DNA from: Ulva prolifera
Lineage: Eukaryota; Chlorophyta; Ulvophyceae; Ulvales; Ulvaceae
Assembly: GCA_023078555.1 (NCBI GenBank)
Contig: CM041201.1
Location: 2,301,713 to 2,365,712 of the forward strand
Direction: 5' to 3'
Length of the DNA stretch: 64,000 nucleotides
Position numbers and translations under genes: made by a program. The notes beneath the pieces were generated by a model. The model worked only from the letters and a program-made list of their open reading frames with translations. It was not told the origin of the DNA and did not search any database. Of this stretch, positions 29,374 to 41,600 are shown piece after piece (position 1 is the stretch's first letter; every line of letters begins with the position of its first letter).

Positions 29374-31593
29374 TCAATTTGAGAGATCTGCATTCCCAAC
29401 GCCTTTGCTCCAGCCTCCTGCTTCGGGAGTATGCTGCTTCATCAAAACAAGGGCGGACTGGTTGTCCCCATACAGCCGAATACGCTGCATCTGCCCACTC
29501 AGCTCAGCCATGAGCTTGCGAACCCACAACACCTCCTTCACCGCTGCAGCTGCTGCCATATACTCAGCCTCACATGTTGAGCAAGCTACCACAGTCTGCA
29601 ACTTGGATTTCCAGACCACAGGACCACCATGCATGAGTACAACTGCACCTGAGGTGCTCTTTCTAGAGTCAGGCTCACCAGCGTAATCAGCATCTGTGTA
29701 TGCCTCTACAGCGGGCATACCACGCTGATACACAATGCCCCTATCAAGCGTACCAGCAATGTACCGCAGCACACGCTTGGCAGCTTTCCAATGCACATCA
29801 GTTGCAGTTGCCACAAAACGACTCAGTACACCACATGCATATGCAAGATCAGGCCGATTGTTCACAGTCAGATACAGCAAGGACCCAACAAGCTCAGCGT
29901 ATGGAGTCTCATCACCGAGAGGAGTGCCTTCATGTCGCCCCAGATGTGTGTTTGCCTCCAGCGGTGTGGTGACCGCTTTGCTGTCAGACATGCCGAAACG
30001 CTCCAGCACATCACGGGCATACTTCGGCTGACCCAACCAGATCTGCCCTAGCTCACGGTCCCTCCGAAGCTGCAGACCCAGGAAGTAGGTGACCTTCCCG
30101 ATGTCCTTGATCTCAAAGGCGCCGGCGATTGCCGCCAAGGCTGCCTGAACCATCTGCTTCCTGCCGATGATTATACCGTCGTCCACGTAGATCAGAATGT
30201 AGACTCGCTGTTGCCCTTCACCTTTGTAGAACATGCATGGGTCCGACTCCGATGCAGTGAATCCGAGACGGGTGAGCTCGCTTAGCAGCTTGGCGTGCCA
30301 GGCACGCGCAGCCTGCTTCAGCCCATACAGAGCTTTCCGCAGTCTGTATGTGCGGCCGCCGAATGCCTCCGGCATCCGAACGTACACCTCGTCGGTCGGG
30401 TCAAGCTCCCCATTCAGGAAAGCTGTTGCCACATCAAACTGATGCAGCTCAAAATCATGCTCCGCAGCGTGTGCGAGCATGACTCGAAATGTCGCTTGCT
30501 GAGCAGTGGGAGCAAAAATTTCTTCGAAGTCCATGCCCTTGCGCTGCAAGCACCCCAGCACCACCAGCCGGGTCTTGTACTTGTCAACTGCTCCAAACGC
30601 ATCGCGCTTGATTTTGTAGACTGGTTTCATCGGCAGAACCCTCTTTCCCATTGGTACTTCAGTCACGAGGTCCAGAACCCCCTTCTCAATGATGGATGCC
30701 CACTCTGCCTCCATAGATGCACGCCAGAGCTCCGCATCAGGTCGGCCAAGCGCCTCCGCAGTCGTCTTCGGTTCATCTGTCAGCCCGTCCGAAGCGTACG
30801 CATACGCATGGGGTTGAAATGCATCAGGTGCACGCCGCTCCCGTCTGGGGTACCTGTGTGCTGGTATCTCTTCTACGGGTGGCGCGCCCGCATCACCGTC
30901 ATTGCCGGGGTCTTCACCACCATCGGCGTTGCCGTCATCACCAGCATCACCACCGCCATCGTCGCCAGCATCTTCATTGCCGTCATCACCAGCATCGTCG
31001 TCGGAGTCTTCACCGTCCGAGTCCTCGGCGTCACTGGCAGCTTCCAGTGGTGGCATGTCCGCATACATGTCTGGCTCTCCAAGATCAGGAGTCATCAGGT
31101 CTTCATCGGACGCTGAGCCCACCGGCTCTGCATACGCGGGCATCATCTCGCAGTTCATTTCATACACACGCCCACGCTTGCGTCCTGTGAGGATGATGCC
31201 TCCTTTAGCGTCCATGATCTGACATCTGTCACCCTTCTGGGTGCACTCATGAGCTGCTTCAGTTGCCAGGAACCCTGATAGAAGGTTCACTGTCATGCTC
31301 GGTACCCATAGCACCGAACGCAGCAGCACCAGGCCCGCTGGGCCTCCATCCAGCCACACTTCTCCTTCTCCCATCACATCGTGGCACTCACCACCTCCCA
31401 GAACCACTCGCTTGGTGCTGCTAGGTCTCATGTCACGAATCACATTGCGATTGTGTACAATGTGGTGAGAAGATCCGCTGTCGTAGAGCAGAGCATCAGT
31501 GCTTGCCCCGGCGGCCATTGCCATCCCCTCGGATGGATGTGCAGCTTGTGCAACCATTGCTGCTGCCGGCCGCGGGCGATCCTCGGGCTTCAC
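29374..31593 (-). CDS. copia protease, reverse transcriptase and RNase H region
   Basis: A 739-residue frame with the protease motif DSGSSHHI near residue 38, an acidic Asp/Gly/Glu-rich stretch in the middle, the copia reverse transcriptase (QFDVATAFLNGEL, YGLKQAARAWH, YVDDGIIIG) and RNase H (YTDADYAGEPDSRKSTSG, STCEAEYMA, YGDNQSAL). Treated as part of a fossil-type element; the plus-strand frames over it are shadows. Confidence 0.9.
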   Translation of the reverse strand: MKPEDRPRPAAAMVAQAAHPSEGMAMAAGASTDALLYDSGSSHHIVHNRNVIRDMRPSSTKRVVLGGGECHDVMGEGEVWLDGGPAGLVLLRSVLWVPSMTVNLLSGFLATEAAHECTQKGDRCQIMDAKGGIILTGRKRGRVYEMNCEMMPAYAEPVGSASDEDLMTPDLGEPDMYADMPPLEAASDAEDSDGEDSDDDAGDDGNEDAGDDGGGDAGDDGNADGGEDPGNDGDAGAPPVEEIPAHRYPRRERRAPDAFQPHAYAYASDGLTDEPKTTAEALGRPDAELWRASMEAEWASIIEKGVLDLVTEVPMGKRVLPMKPVYKIKRDAFGAVDKYKTRLVVLGCLQRKGMDFEEIFAPTAQQATFRVMLAHAAEHDFELHQFDVATAFLNGELDPTDEVYVRMPEAFGGRTYRLRKALYGLKQAARAWHAKLLSELTRLGFTASESDPCMFYKGEGQQRVYILIYVDDGIIIGRKQMVQAALAAIAGAFEIKDIGKVTYFLGLQLRRDRELGQIWLGQPKYARDVLERFGMSDSKAVTTPLEANTHLGRHEGTPLGDETPYAELVGSLLYLTVNNRPDLAYACGVLSRFVATATDVHWKAAKRVLRYIAGTLDRGIVYQRGMPAVEAYTDADYAGEPDSRKSTSGAVVLMHGGPVVWKSKLQTVVACSTCEAEYMAAAAAVKEVLWVRKLMAELSGQMQRIRLYGDNQSALVLMKQHTPEAGGWSKGVGNADLSN

Positions 31594-32295
31594 CTTCGGT
31601 TGCCGACAGTCCTTCTGGATGTGGCCTACCTTCCCGCAGTTGAAACATTTCCGCGTCTATTTCCGCTTCTTCTGGCCCTCGGCGTTCATCGCCTTGCCAT
31701 CTCTGTTCCCAGCACTCTGCTGAGAACTCTCCACCAGTCTGACGGCAGCCTTCAGCTCCTTCATGACCTGGTTGAAGCCTGTGCTCACATGCTGTGTAAG
31801 CATCATGACCAGGGACCCCCTCTCTGGAGCCTCCTTTAGTCCACGCACGAGCGCATTCGCGGCCAGCTGATCCGCTGCCGCGAAGTCGGTGTCTTGAAGC
31901 TTCTCAAGAACCTCAAGCACCCTCTCTGCATACCGCGTGTATGCCTCCGATGAGCCTTGCCGAATGTCATTCAGCTCGCTCACCAAGAGCGGTTGCCGAA
32001 GCTCCTGCTCCGCCTCGTATTCAGCACGCACTTGCTGCCACGCCGCCATGGTGGTGGCTGCACGGTCAATGATGCGCGCCAGACCTCTGTCTTCGACGCA
32101 GAGCAGCATCCTGCTCCGGACCTTCGCGTCCGCCATCACTTCCTGTTGTGCAGCCATGTCTGGCTCCTCTGTGAGCCAGCCCTCCACTCCCATAGTAGTC
32201 AAGGATGCCCGGAACTGTGCAGCCCACAGCCGGTAGTCCCCACCCCGCTTCAGCTTGCGGACGGCATGGAGAGTGCTGCTTCGTTGATCTTCCAT
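31594..32295 (-). CDS. copia gag with zinc knuckle
   Basis: Begins MEDQRSSTLHAVRKLKRGG just inside the 5' LTR and has the UBN2/gag pattern (YRLWAAQFRASLTTMG, WLTEEP, AWQQVRAEYE, LVRGLKEAPERG). A CCHC zinc knuckle (CFNCGKVGHIQKDC) is encoded just downstream near 31600-31650. Packages element RNA in family members. Confidence 0.85.
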
Positions 32296-32310
32296 TGCGC
32301 TTAACACAAT

Positions 32311-32322
32311 GAGCCCATAACC
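32311..32322 (-). promoter_or_regulatory. copia primer-binding site, initiator-tRNA-Met anticodon-loop type
   Basis: Directly inside the 5' LTR the minus strand reads GGTTATGGGCTC; its complement GAGCCCATAACC matches the anticodon arm of eukaryotic initiator tRNA-Met (GGGCYCAUAACC). This implies priming by an internal cut of the tRNA, as known for Drosophila copia, rather than by its 3' end. Confidence 0.75.
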
Positions 32323-32869
32323 TGTGAAAGAACACATGCTGCTGTGAGTGTATCTCCCTCTAGAGTACTCACTGATTCATGCAGCCTGTGTTTAACTCCA
32401 ATAGACAAGATTACAGAGGTATACACTAAGTAGAAGTATACCTGTGAAAGAACACAGCTGCTGTGAGTGTATCTCCCTCTAGAGTACTCACTGATTCATG
32501 CAGCCTGCATTCAACATGATGAGTTATACCAACTCAGCAGACTATGTGTCCACAAGCACAAACCAACCACATATCCATGCATGTCAGCTAGAGGACACCA
32601 TACCTGTGTTTAACTCCAATAGACAAGATGTCCTACTGGAGTCAACACAAGGCTTATATGCAAACAAGCACACAGACACATAATGTCTACCTATGTGCAA
32701 AACAACAAACGCTCCCGCTTTCTGAGTCCCTTTATCTCAAGGATCGCGTCGAGCACGTGTACAGCAACCATGCGTACAACCACCTCTTGATATCCTAGCT
32801 TCTAGCTCCCTCACACAGCAGTCTCCTATTGAGCCATGCTTATGATTCTCCTGAAAACTCCTGGTTTCA
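32323..32869 (-). repeat. copia 5' LTR
   Basis: Same sequence as 28799-29344 apart from one extra base near 32338 (ACACATGCTG against ACACAGCTG). It lies upstream of gag on the minus strand and is expected to hold the element promoter. Confidence 0.9.
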
Positions 32870-34556
32870 CAGGGAGTACCGCTGCACCGCTCACCCGGGG
32901 TGCGCCATCCGGGTGAGCCACAAAGGTTGGTTTCCCAAAGTTGCTAGAAACATGGCCATATGGCCTGATTCAGCGTCTATAGACATGCCTAAACTCTTTC
33001 GAATGCTATACAATCGTTCCGGGGGCGATAGGTGCCCAGGGCGTGCTGCTGTGCGTGCCTCTGTGTCTCTCCTCGCCATCGCAGCGCTTCCCAAAGTCAC
33101 TCACTCGGTCCACTGGGACCGCGAGCGATTGTCATTCTGGAGTCAATGGTCCTTTATATGGTGTGTATTGGTGTCCGCCCGCTTCAATCTCTGTGATTTA
33201 TGGCTTATTGACGTGTTCGCGCCATACCACTGCGGGCGACCTACATGGGTATATACACCGCAGGAGCGTGCAGACTGCTACCAGAGCGCCCGAGACACGA
33301 CCTACTTGCTTATAGTGTCGTTATGTCTCTGTTACGATGATGTGTGACTGCAGGCTTGACTCCAGGCCCGGGCCAAGTACCGACTGTACGTGAGCTTCCC
33401 GCGGACAATTTTTACGAATCATAGCCGCGCACTCATAGTTGGAGCTGCCACGACTCTTATAATTGAATTGTTTGCGTCACGTGGCTCCTCCTCGCCCTGT
33501 GACTTGGTACCGGCGTTTTCCTGAGGTTTCGTATGGTTGACGTGCCATGGGACACCGTCGGCACGTTTGGCTGCATGGTCCATCTGAGGTAAGGGGATCG
33601 ATGCTGTTAAAGATACGTGTGCAACTATGCGCCATTTGGGGCTTTGTTTGTTAGCGATCGGCATGGACTATGATGCTTTCCTTGCTGAAAGTGCTCTTCA
33701 CTGGTGGGCTTCTACGCATGCTCTGGATTCCACTCCGCGCCCGGCCATCACCAGGCCGTTGTGGCGTCAATATATTCTTCTATTGCTGCATTTTGCGCGT
33801 TGGGAAGGCTGTGTGTCGGCCATCGCTTGCTCTTAGCCGTGCTGCTGTCCATTCTGCGGTTGACCGTCGTCGCCGGGCCTCTCTTCGTGGACGCATCGCC
33901 CGCACGTAGATGAATCATGTGGAACGTAATGGCAATTCCGACTGGTTCTAGCGCGATTTGGATTGTCTCAAGCAGTGTTGCCGGCTGGCTCACCCTGCAC
34001 TGGCACATGCACCGGGTCTGCCTTCCTCCCTGATTGGAGGGTGAGTGGGCAGGGGTGGGCCACCTCCGCAAGCGTGAGCGGATCAGGTGTGTAACATCGC
34101 ACAGGCCATTCTCGCACTGGATGATCAGCTAGCTATATTCACGGTTCTGCATGTAGTGGTGATGATATGAATTACAAAGACTGTAGTGGTGATTGCACAA
34201 CCACATGGAGCACTACACAGTGCTCGTGCCGACCCACCTAGCTACGTCTGTGCATGTAGCAACCTACATCTGGCCTCTGACCTCTCCTCCTGAACTGTAT
34301 CTTGATGACATGCGGAGTTGTGAAAAAAAATATGTTCAGTCTTGTCTGGAACTGGCAAGTCCATATCAAATCTGCATGCACGAGATTCAGTGAAGTGCCA
34401 GTAATGCCGTTCACAGTCAGAGCAGTTGTTCACCTGTGTTGGCAGCATGCCCCATACCGGGACACGCTGTGTACATGCAACATAATCAAAACCTGAAGTT
34501 GTTGTATCTGTTGTGGGGCCAAATCATGTGGAAGCAGTGACAGCATACCAACCATC
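32870..34556. other. spacer between copia element and TNP2-like transposon genes
   Basis: No gene recognised. AT content rises compared with the flanking units. The outer end of the TNP2-like transposon probably lies here, but I could not find a terminal inverted repeat matching the 43.5-44.7 kb side. Confidence 0.4.
32889..32918. other. perfect 8-bp stem, 14-nt loop hairpin
   Basis: GCTCACCC at 32889-32896 pairs with GGGTGAGC at 32911-32918. It starts 20 bases outside the 5' LTR. Role unknown; it could be the preferred landing site of the element or a piece of an older repeat end. Confidence 0.6.
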
Positions 34557-37242
34557 AGTTGTGCGATTTCTTGCATCGTTTCTTGGTACCTTTCTTGGCC
34601 TTTGATTGCTGCTTCCTTTTTGTTGCAGGCACTGCTGCATCAATCGTCGCGGTAGCCAGACTCGGTTCTGGGGGGTCATTCTCCTGCACAGAGCTGCCCT
34701 TTAACCTAGTCACTAACTTTAAGCAGGGTGACACCGTCTACAGACCTATTCATTGGCAGCATACGGTGTGCAGCAAGTGTGGCAAACCTGATCGTTGGCG
34801 ACGCTTTCAACATTGGATGGACATGCCTCTGCCTGAAGAGTAGTTGTCACGGTGTCGTCATGACCACCTGCACTGGCCGCGGTAGCAGAGGATCCTTGCA
34901 GTGTCTGGCATGCGGTTGCGGTCCTGCCAGCACCTCTGCGTCGGGTGCGCTCCGCTCTGGCACTTGTGCCTGCAGGAGCAGCCTGCCGTTGACAGTCTCC
35001 ATCCAGAGCATTTGAGTCAAGGTCTTCGTCTGATGGGGCGACATCTTCGTCATCATCTGCTTCGTCCCGCACCACCGGGCCTGGCTTCAGTGGTGTTGTG
35101 TGGCCCATCATGCTGCAGAAATGCTGCAAGTTGAGCGGTGGCTGCATCCCATGCGTGGCGAACAGCACCTCCTGCAACCATTTTCCCTTGGTGGTTGGAC
35201 AGCATGGCAATGCCATATGCAGTCAATGTGGGACAGCGATACACTGTTCATGGACACGCAATCAGTTCGGGATCTTACCACGAATGGTAGGATACTGGAC
35301 AACATCAGGACTCCTGCAACATTGAGGTAGCCGCATCGAGGGCCCACGATCTCCGCATCAATGGTCGTCTTCGGCACTTGGTCAGCCAGCTGCAGACTGG
35401 CATCCTCCGTTGCTTCCTCATCAGCCTCGGAGCAAGGATCCTCCACTGCGTCCTCTTCTGCTGCTTTGCTCTTGTCGCTTGGAGCTTCACAGGATTCAGG
35501 CAGTGGCACTCTCCACACCATGAGGTTGTGCAAATCTCTGTAAGCCAGAAAACCTGCAGCAGCGGTGTCACCCAGTGCGGCAAACAACTTATCGAGGCAA
35601 CATGTATCGTAGTTGGAAAGAAGCTGCTTGTCGTCTTGATCCTTCTGAGGCTGCAGTACCCGAATATCATGCCAGAAAGACATCGGAGACTCGCGTGAGT
35701 TGTCCCCGGGTACACCCCATGTAGGGCACCAGGACTCGAGATCTTCGAATACCTGGGACACCTCTGCAGCAGGCTTCTGGACATCCTCCACCAATCGATG
35801 GTTCGCTCGGTATGTCTCCAGGGAATCATCAATCAGTAGAGTTTTGGCCCACTCGATTGACACAGCTCGTAGCGCCTGCGGCAAGCAACTTTAAGCCGAC
35901 ATACTCCCATTGGATGACAGCTTCAACACAGTGTCAGGGCGACGTCAGTGGGGTGTCAGCGGGATAGCTGTCCCCATCGAAGACACATAGGTAGGGCGCA
36001 CCAGGTCTGTCGACTCGGACATGATCAATCCATGCAGAGCCTTCCGCATTTCAATTCGAACCTGCAACGCTGGCTCTGACTCTCCGACCTCTTTGACTTT
36101 GTCGAATGAGGCCTGGAGACCGGTCATGATGGCATCTTGTGCGTCTGCGTCCATCTCCCAGGGCTCCGTCGAGAGCATGTCTTTAAGCAGGCCAGCCTCC
36201 TTTTGGAGGCGGGCCCACGACAACAACAGTAGATCTCCTGCTGATCTCACCTTGCGGCCGTTGTTGGTATCATGGGACTTCGAAACGTGTCTGAAGGCTG
36301 CCTTTGCCTGTTCGGCTGCCTTTGGCGTGTTCGACAACTCGCAGACGCGCTTAATGTAGCTGTACACCAAGCGAATCACATCACTCTTTCCTTTCTTCAC
36401 CATAAAAGCATTCCGTAGCTGCTTGAGGCCCTCGAGGTCCTGCAAACGCCACCGTAACTGATCAATCAGATATGTCTGCCAAGCAGGTTGTACGTATGAA
36501 CACAGAGATCAATACACACGTCATCTCCGACGATAAGGCGCCACGCATCTACATTTATGTCGCGAAGCAAAGCTCGAATGCGGGTCGATATCACGGCGCC
36601 GAGGGCGAGTGACGGGCCATGCTTCAGGAACGCCACTCCCATGTTGGTCGCGACGTAAATAAATGCCTCTGGTGTCATACGGGGCATCAATAATCCCAGT
36701 TCATGGTGCATCCGTTTCTCTGCCTGCATGGTGGACACTTTGATCGGAGTGTTTCCGAAATGTTACCGATTGACTTGAAATAGAAGCCACATTCTGGGAG
36801 TTCCATTACGAAGCCGATGGCGGCTGTAGTTCGGACACACCGGTGTGATGACTCTCATCACTTTGGAGCCCTTACCCTTCTTGGAGCTGGTGCCGGTTGG
36901 AGGCGCCGTACCGGATCGTGCAGGCTCCAGGCGTATGATGCCGGTTGAACCTGACGAGACGCCAATCCAGGACTCTTTTGCCTCATAGGGAACCACATAG
37001 AGATCTTCGAAGATGCGCTGGGCCTTGTCGTCACTGAGCGCCGGAATGCCTGCGACGCTGTGGAATCTGCGGCTGGTAGCTTTATTCACCTTACGCTCGA
37101 AGTCTTCTAGTCGATCGTCAAAATACTGTTTACAGGTCTCGCTGGCCTTCTTTCGCAACGTGACCTGGATTTCTGTGTCGTCAATCACTACAGCTAGAGC
37201 GGTCAGGTTGCGCACAGGGATAGGTGCTTTCTGGTCTGTCAT
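34557..37242 (-). CDS. uncharacterised multi-exon gene downstream of the transposase
   Basis: Minus-strand coding segments follow one another in the right order: 37242-36763 (starts MTDQKAPIPVRNLTALAVVI), 36760-36470 (MSTMQAEKRMHHELGLL..., LRDINVDAWRLIVGD), 36445-35945 (helical, MQDLEGLKQLRNAFMVKKGK), 35884-35310 (ESWCPTWGVP, then an Asp/Glu-rich stretch), 35216-34840 (second acidic stretch, DEADDDEDVAPSDED) and a last exon near 34640-34557 encoding a lysine/arginine-rich tail (KRKQQSKAKKGTKKRCKK) that looks like a nuclear localisation signal. I do not recognise a family. Acidic middle plus basic tail suggests a nuclear protein. Same strand as the transposase and 1.4 kb downstream, so an accessory protein of the transposon is possible; a host gene is the alternative. 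Exon borders are approximate. Confidence 0.55.
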
Positions 37243-38647
37243 CGCTACTGGTGCAGTATACGGAACGGCAACTAACCTCTTACGGCTTCGGTCCGCCGGT
37301 CTATACTGGCAGAAGCGCTACACACTGCCATCGAGAGTATAGCTTTTCGAATTCCTAAAATTCGCTGTCTCGTGGCGCGAACAGCCCATGTAGACACTAA
37401 CGGCGGTATCCTCGCTGTGTGCACACCTGGATCCCGCCCGGAAATCTATTTCCCATACGAAGTATGCAGACTTCCGTCAGAAGTATGGGAATCATTTCAG
37501 CCTCAAGTCAGACTTCTATTCGCTACCGGGTCTTGAAACAGCCATCATCTGATTGACATGTGCCTCGGCGAGAGCTACCCACACGATTCGTTTATTAATG
37601 CACACCATATAGATTTGACGTCTTTGTTTGAGACGGTGATGAGCTTTCCAACACAGGCGAGTACGTCGTATGCACTGAGTCCCGCCCAACGTGATGAAGT
37701 AGCTAAGAGAGCCAGCTACTCTTCTTACCGCTTCTCCAGACAGCGGGTATGTGGCTGTAATGGTTTCCTTTCAGATCTGCAGCTTTCAGATCTGGTTTCC
37801 TTTCAGCCCTGCGGAAAGATGAGGAAGCACATGATGGTGTCTGCTTATTGTGTTGTGGTACTGCAGAGTATCACTCAAGAATATGGATCCTCCGCAAGTG
37901 CACCGGTAATGTCGCCGTGTTCCAAAAGGCATTTACAAAAGAGTGAACGGGAGAAAACAAATACTGAAACCGAACCTCGTCCGAATTAGGCTCCAAAAGG
38001 TAGTTGAAAGCTTTGAAAGCCTAGGCTACAAGTCTTGGCAGGTGCTCGCATGCACCCGTAAAGGATGTAAGCTCAATATCTTCAGTCATGTATTTTGTGT
38101 CTATTGGGCGGCCAGTCTACTTGGTTGCCAAACATGTAAGCCACAGGTGCACTGTTCACTATTGCTTGTGCAAATCCGAACCATTTGAAGTCCAACGGAA
38201 AGTGCAAAATGGCTTTGCTGCCATTGGATGTGTTATCGATATAGAGTCTTTTATTACCCGGACCGCTACATTTCTTTTGGATGACCAGCTGGGCCTGTTG
38301 GAGCTGGCTGTCACTCCAGTGCCCGAAAATAATGCAGCTGTCCGGATTCAATCAATCACTGCTCTTATTTAATGGCATTTTTCGTGCTGCCCGGGACACG
38401 ATGGCAAAGTGCAAAGTGGTACTAGCTTAGTCACCCGCTGTGCAGGCCTACTTGTGTGATGCGGAAGTGTGCCATCCTATACTGTCATTCTGATCTATAA
38501 TCAAGGCAGTTTTATTGGTGCCCTAGATTATGCATCGTGCCATGCTTTCCATGCAAAACTTTCACGAACAGCTACATAGGGCCAAATTGGTGTGACATCG
38601 AAGTTACCAAGCTACCTACAATCTTTGTAGTGGATGGACCGGTGCCC
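37243..38647. other. spacer between the two transposon genes, with a repeated 53-bp motif
   Basis: No gene recognised. At 37934-37986 (TACAAAAGAGTGAACGGGAG...) it shares a motif with 11611-11661 in the first R block. In the plus frame both copies read LQKSEREKTNT, which may be chance or a trace of a coding piece. Confidence 0.5.
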
Positions 38648-41600
38648 TCACGTTGGTGATCGACTGTCATCTGTACCGTCTTCTGCCTGGGACACCCCCG
38701 CATCAAACATCATGTCAAGCCTACCATGGAAACCCATTTTGCTGAGGGTGATGAACATGTCTCCATCGGGATCAGGAACATACACACAAGGACAGTGCAA
38801 TTGATGCAGATGCACAGCGTAAGGATACCCCAGCCTCCGACGAGAGGCACTCCGAAGCAACACCCTGGGAACGCTACATGCTCCCAATCTCGGATCGTCG
38901 TTGAAACATGTCTCTAGCCCCACACCACGACCAATGCCCAGGTGGTCCCATAAAGTTCCCACTGCAAGTCTAGCCTCATCGTCAGGCCACCCCATACCCT
39001 CACGCCTAACCACCACCAGCTGCTTTATCTTCATCACACAAGGATTTTGAGTCCGTCCTGATCTGAAAGGAACATACACATACTGATCAGTATGTGTCTG
39101 TCCATGCGCGACCGTCCCCGCAGCAGTGCGGACTACAAACGAGCCATAGTGGATGGTGGCAGCATGAGAATGAAAAACCTCTGGCGCCTTTGTTATACCC
39201 TCGTGTACAAACGTGCCAGTAGCGGCGTGCCTTTCGCCTCTAATATGCTTTCCAGTCAGTCTGCCCGCAAGTTCCAGTCCTCCCTGGACGCGATGGCTTC
39301 GAACCGACTTTGCTGCCATGGCGTCCAAAACTCTGATCAGCCTGCTGACCTGAACACCACGGCCACAGTCGGAATTCACCGCCATAGGGTAATCTTCGGT
39401 GACTGATAACATGCACTATGTAAACAAACATTGCACTAGCAGGAGCATGCGTGCACGTACTTCATCGCCATCGTCTCCCGTGTGGGCAGGTAAGAGCTGA
39501 TGCAACATAGATCCATAAGCATCGCCTGTGTCAGACGGTCTTGATCTTGGCGGTGGACGAATTCTCAACAGGGGTGCATCGATACCGGGCTGCTCGTGCT
39601 GGTTGACACGCAGCCCCATCTCTGCGAGGCAGACGGCAGCTGATGCCCTTGCCGCCTGCTTCGTGGAATGCCCTGTGATCCGGCTTTTTGTCCGGCGCAC
39701 AAGTCTCTCTCCCCAATCTTCTCTGAGGAATGCACCAGGCAATGTGGCCATGACATGGTGCGGTATGTGTGCAAAACATCGGTGAACCAGACAAGTCAGT
39801 GTTTTGCACTGCAGGTGCTTCTCTGCATACTCACCAAACTGAAAGATCTCACGCTGGGCTTCCAACACTTGTTCATGTGTGTGTTGGCCTGGTCGATAGT
39901 GCAAAAAATACAGAGTGAATGTGCGCAAGTGACTCCACATCTTCAGAATGCCTGGGTGCACCTCGTTCCTAGCAACGTAGAATGACACGGCCCCGGTGAC
40001 TTCAACGAATGTATTCACTTCTTCAAAAAGCCACTTTGATATGGGAACACCCCTGCATTGCGAGAGTATCACTTGGCAGACTAAAGGTCGGTGAACTGCA
40101 GCGCTACACGACTCGACGTACAGGGTTCACTCAATGCGGCCCGAATTGATAGATGCATAGGTATCTGGCAGATTTGGATGCCTACCTACGCAGCTTCGGC
40201 GGACGCCGATTGAATGCACTCGGGTATTGGATCTTGTCAGAGAAAATATCCAGTCGGTCTTGGACATCGGGTGACAGGGAAAACTTCTGGCCGTCTACAA
40301 TGTATCCATTGGAAGAATGACAGATCAAATCCAAGAAACCACGCACGAGACTGTACAAGATGGAATGAGATAGCGGCTCAACAAACGTATTTTGAAAACT
40401 GCAAAACAATGCCTAGTCATTGCATATATGTCATTCACCCCCTAGCTCCCGCACACGCCAACCACAGCAAGGGTCAAGGCGCACTCGTAGGATAACAGGC
40501 CACTGGCCTGGAACGGGTTGATGCCCCGACAACCTATCTCCAAGTGTCCATCATTAGCTCGTTTATATCGTGAGGCCCACGCAATCTCGCACTCTGTAAC
40601 CATGGCAACAGGCTGGTATACGTCCATGACATCATCAAATTACCATCCCAGTATCATATCAGCTCGTAAACATGGTATCACGTCCGCAGGTGGGCATGGA
40701 TGCGGCGAGACTCACCTCGGGTCAGTCGTCGCTGCTCTTTGGTGTTTGGATCACTGGAAAGAGCACCTCCAGCACGTGCTGCAGCTGGCAGTTTCACCGC
40801 CATCTGCGTACCAGCAGTGATCTCCTCAGCCCGCACACTTCTCGCGCGGTGCTTCTTGTCGGTGATCAGAATACGTGCCAGGGCAGCCTGGTCTGGTTGC
40901 CCATTCTTACCCAACTGGATGGAGATCTCATCCCAATCCTGCACAAGTCCCACAGTGGTTGTAGTCAATTCGGCAGCTGCTCACAGTGCTACTATGCCGT
41001 GCATATCCAAGGGCGTGTGATGAGCTGTGTGAATCGCAACATGGATGGAACAGTGCTGTGAATTCGGACCTTCTCGTTCGCATTTAAGATGACAGCCTTG
41101 CATGGTCGTACGTAGCCTATGAAAGTTGTCCAGTTCAGCTCCACGTCGTCTGGAAGTTGTCTGGTCCCCCGAATGCCACACTTGTCACAACCGCTGCCAC
41201 CAGTCGCACCGCACGTCAAGTTCCAGCTTCGCCTCGCTGGGGTGTCTGCAAAAGCGAATACGAAGACCGGGAACACAGTCCTTGTCTTCTTTCTGAAACT
41301 GTCCCACACTTTAATCGGATCACCCTTGACCTCAATCTTCCCTGCAGCATTTCAAATTGTGGGGACATGGTGTACATCATGCATGCCAACACCAAAAGCG
41401 CAGCTGCATAGCTTCGCAGTCGAGCATACACGAAACATATGCATAGCAGACAGCAGACACGATCATGCACAAGAGCAGAATGTGTTGTCACAATGAGAGT
41501 GATGAGCTTGTGAAACGGCGCACCATCTGCAGCAGCGCATCCAGTGGGCTCATGCTTCTTGAATTGGAGCAGTATGACAGACATGATCTCAGACAGATTA

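Larger units (their letters stand above)
28799..32869 (-). mobile_element. Ty1/copia LTR retrotransposon, young, looks broken
   Basis: A copia-type element of about 4.07 kb on the minus strand, bounded by LTRs of 546 and 547 bp that begin TG and end CA in element orientation. Visible parts are gag (UBN2-like plus a CCHC knuckle), an aspartic protease, reverse transcriptase and RNase H, in copia order. The LTRs differ by about one base as far as I can see, so insertion is very recent. The element nevertheless looks broken, with about one or two breaks, and is shorter than usual for the family. I see no matching target-site duplication next to the two outer LTR ends. Confidence 0.9.

Noticed and set aside
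30295-31116. Plus-strand frame of 273 residues in the copia element
   Set aside because: Antisense shadow of reverse transcriptase and the acidic stretch.
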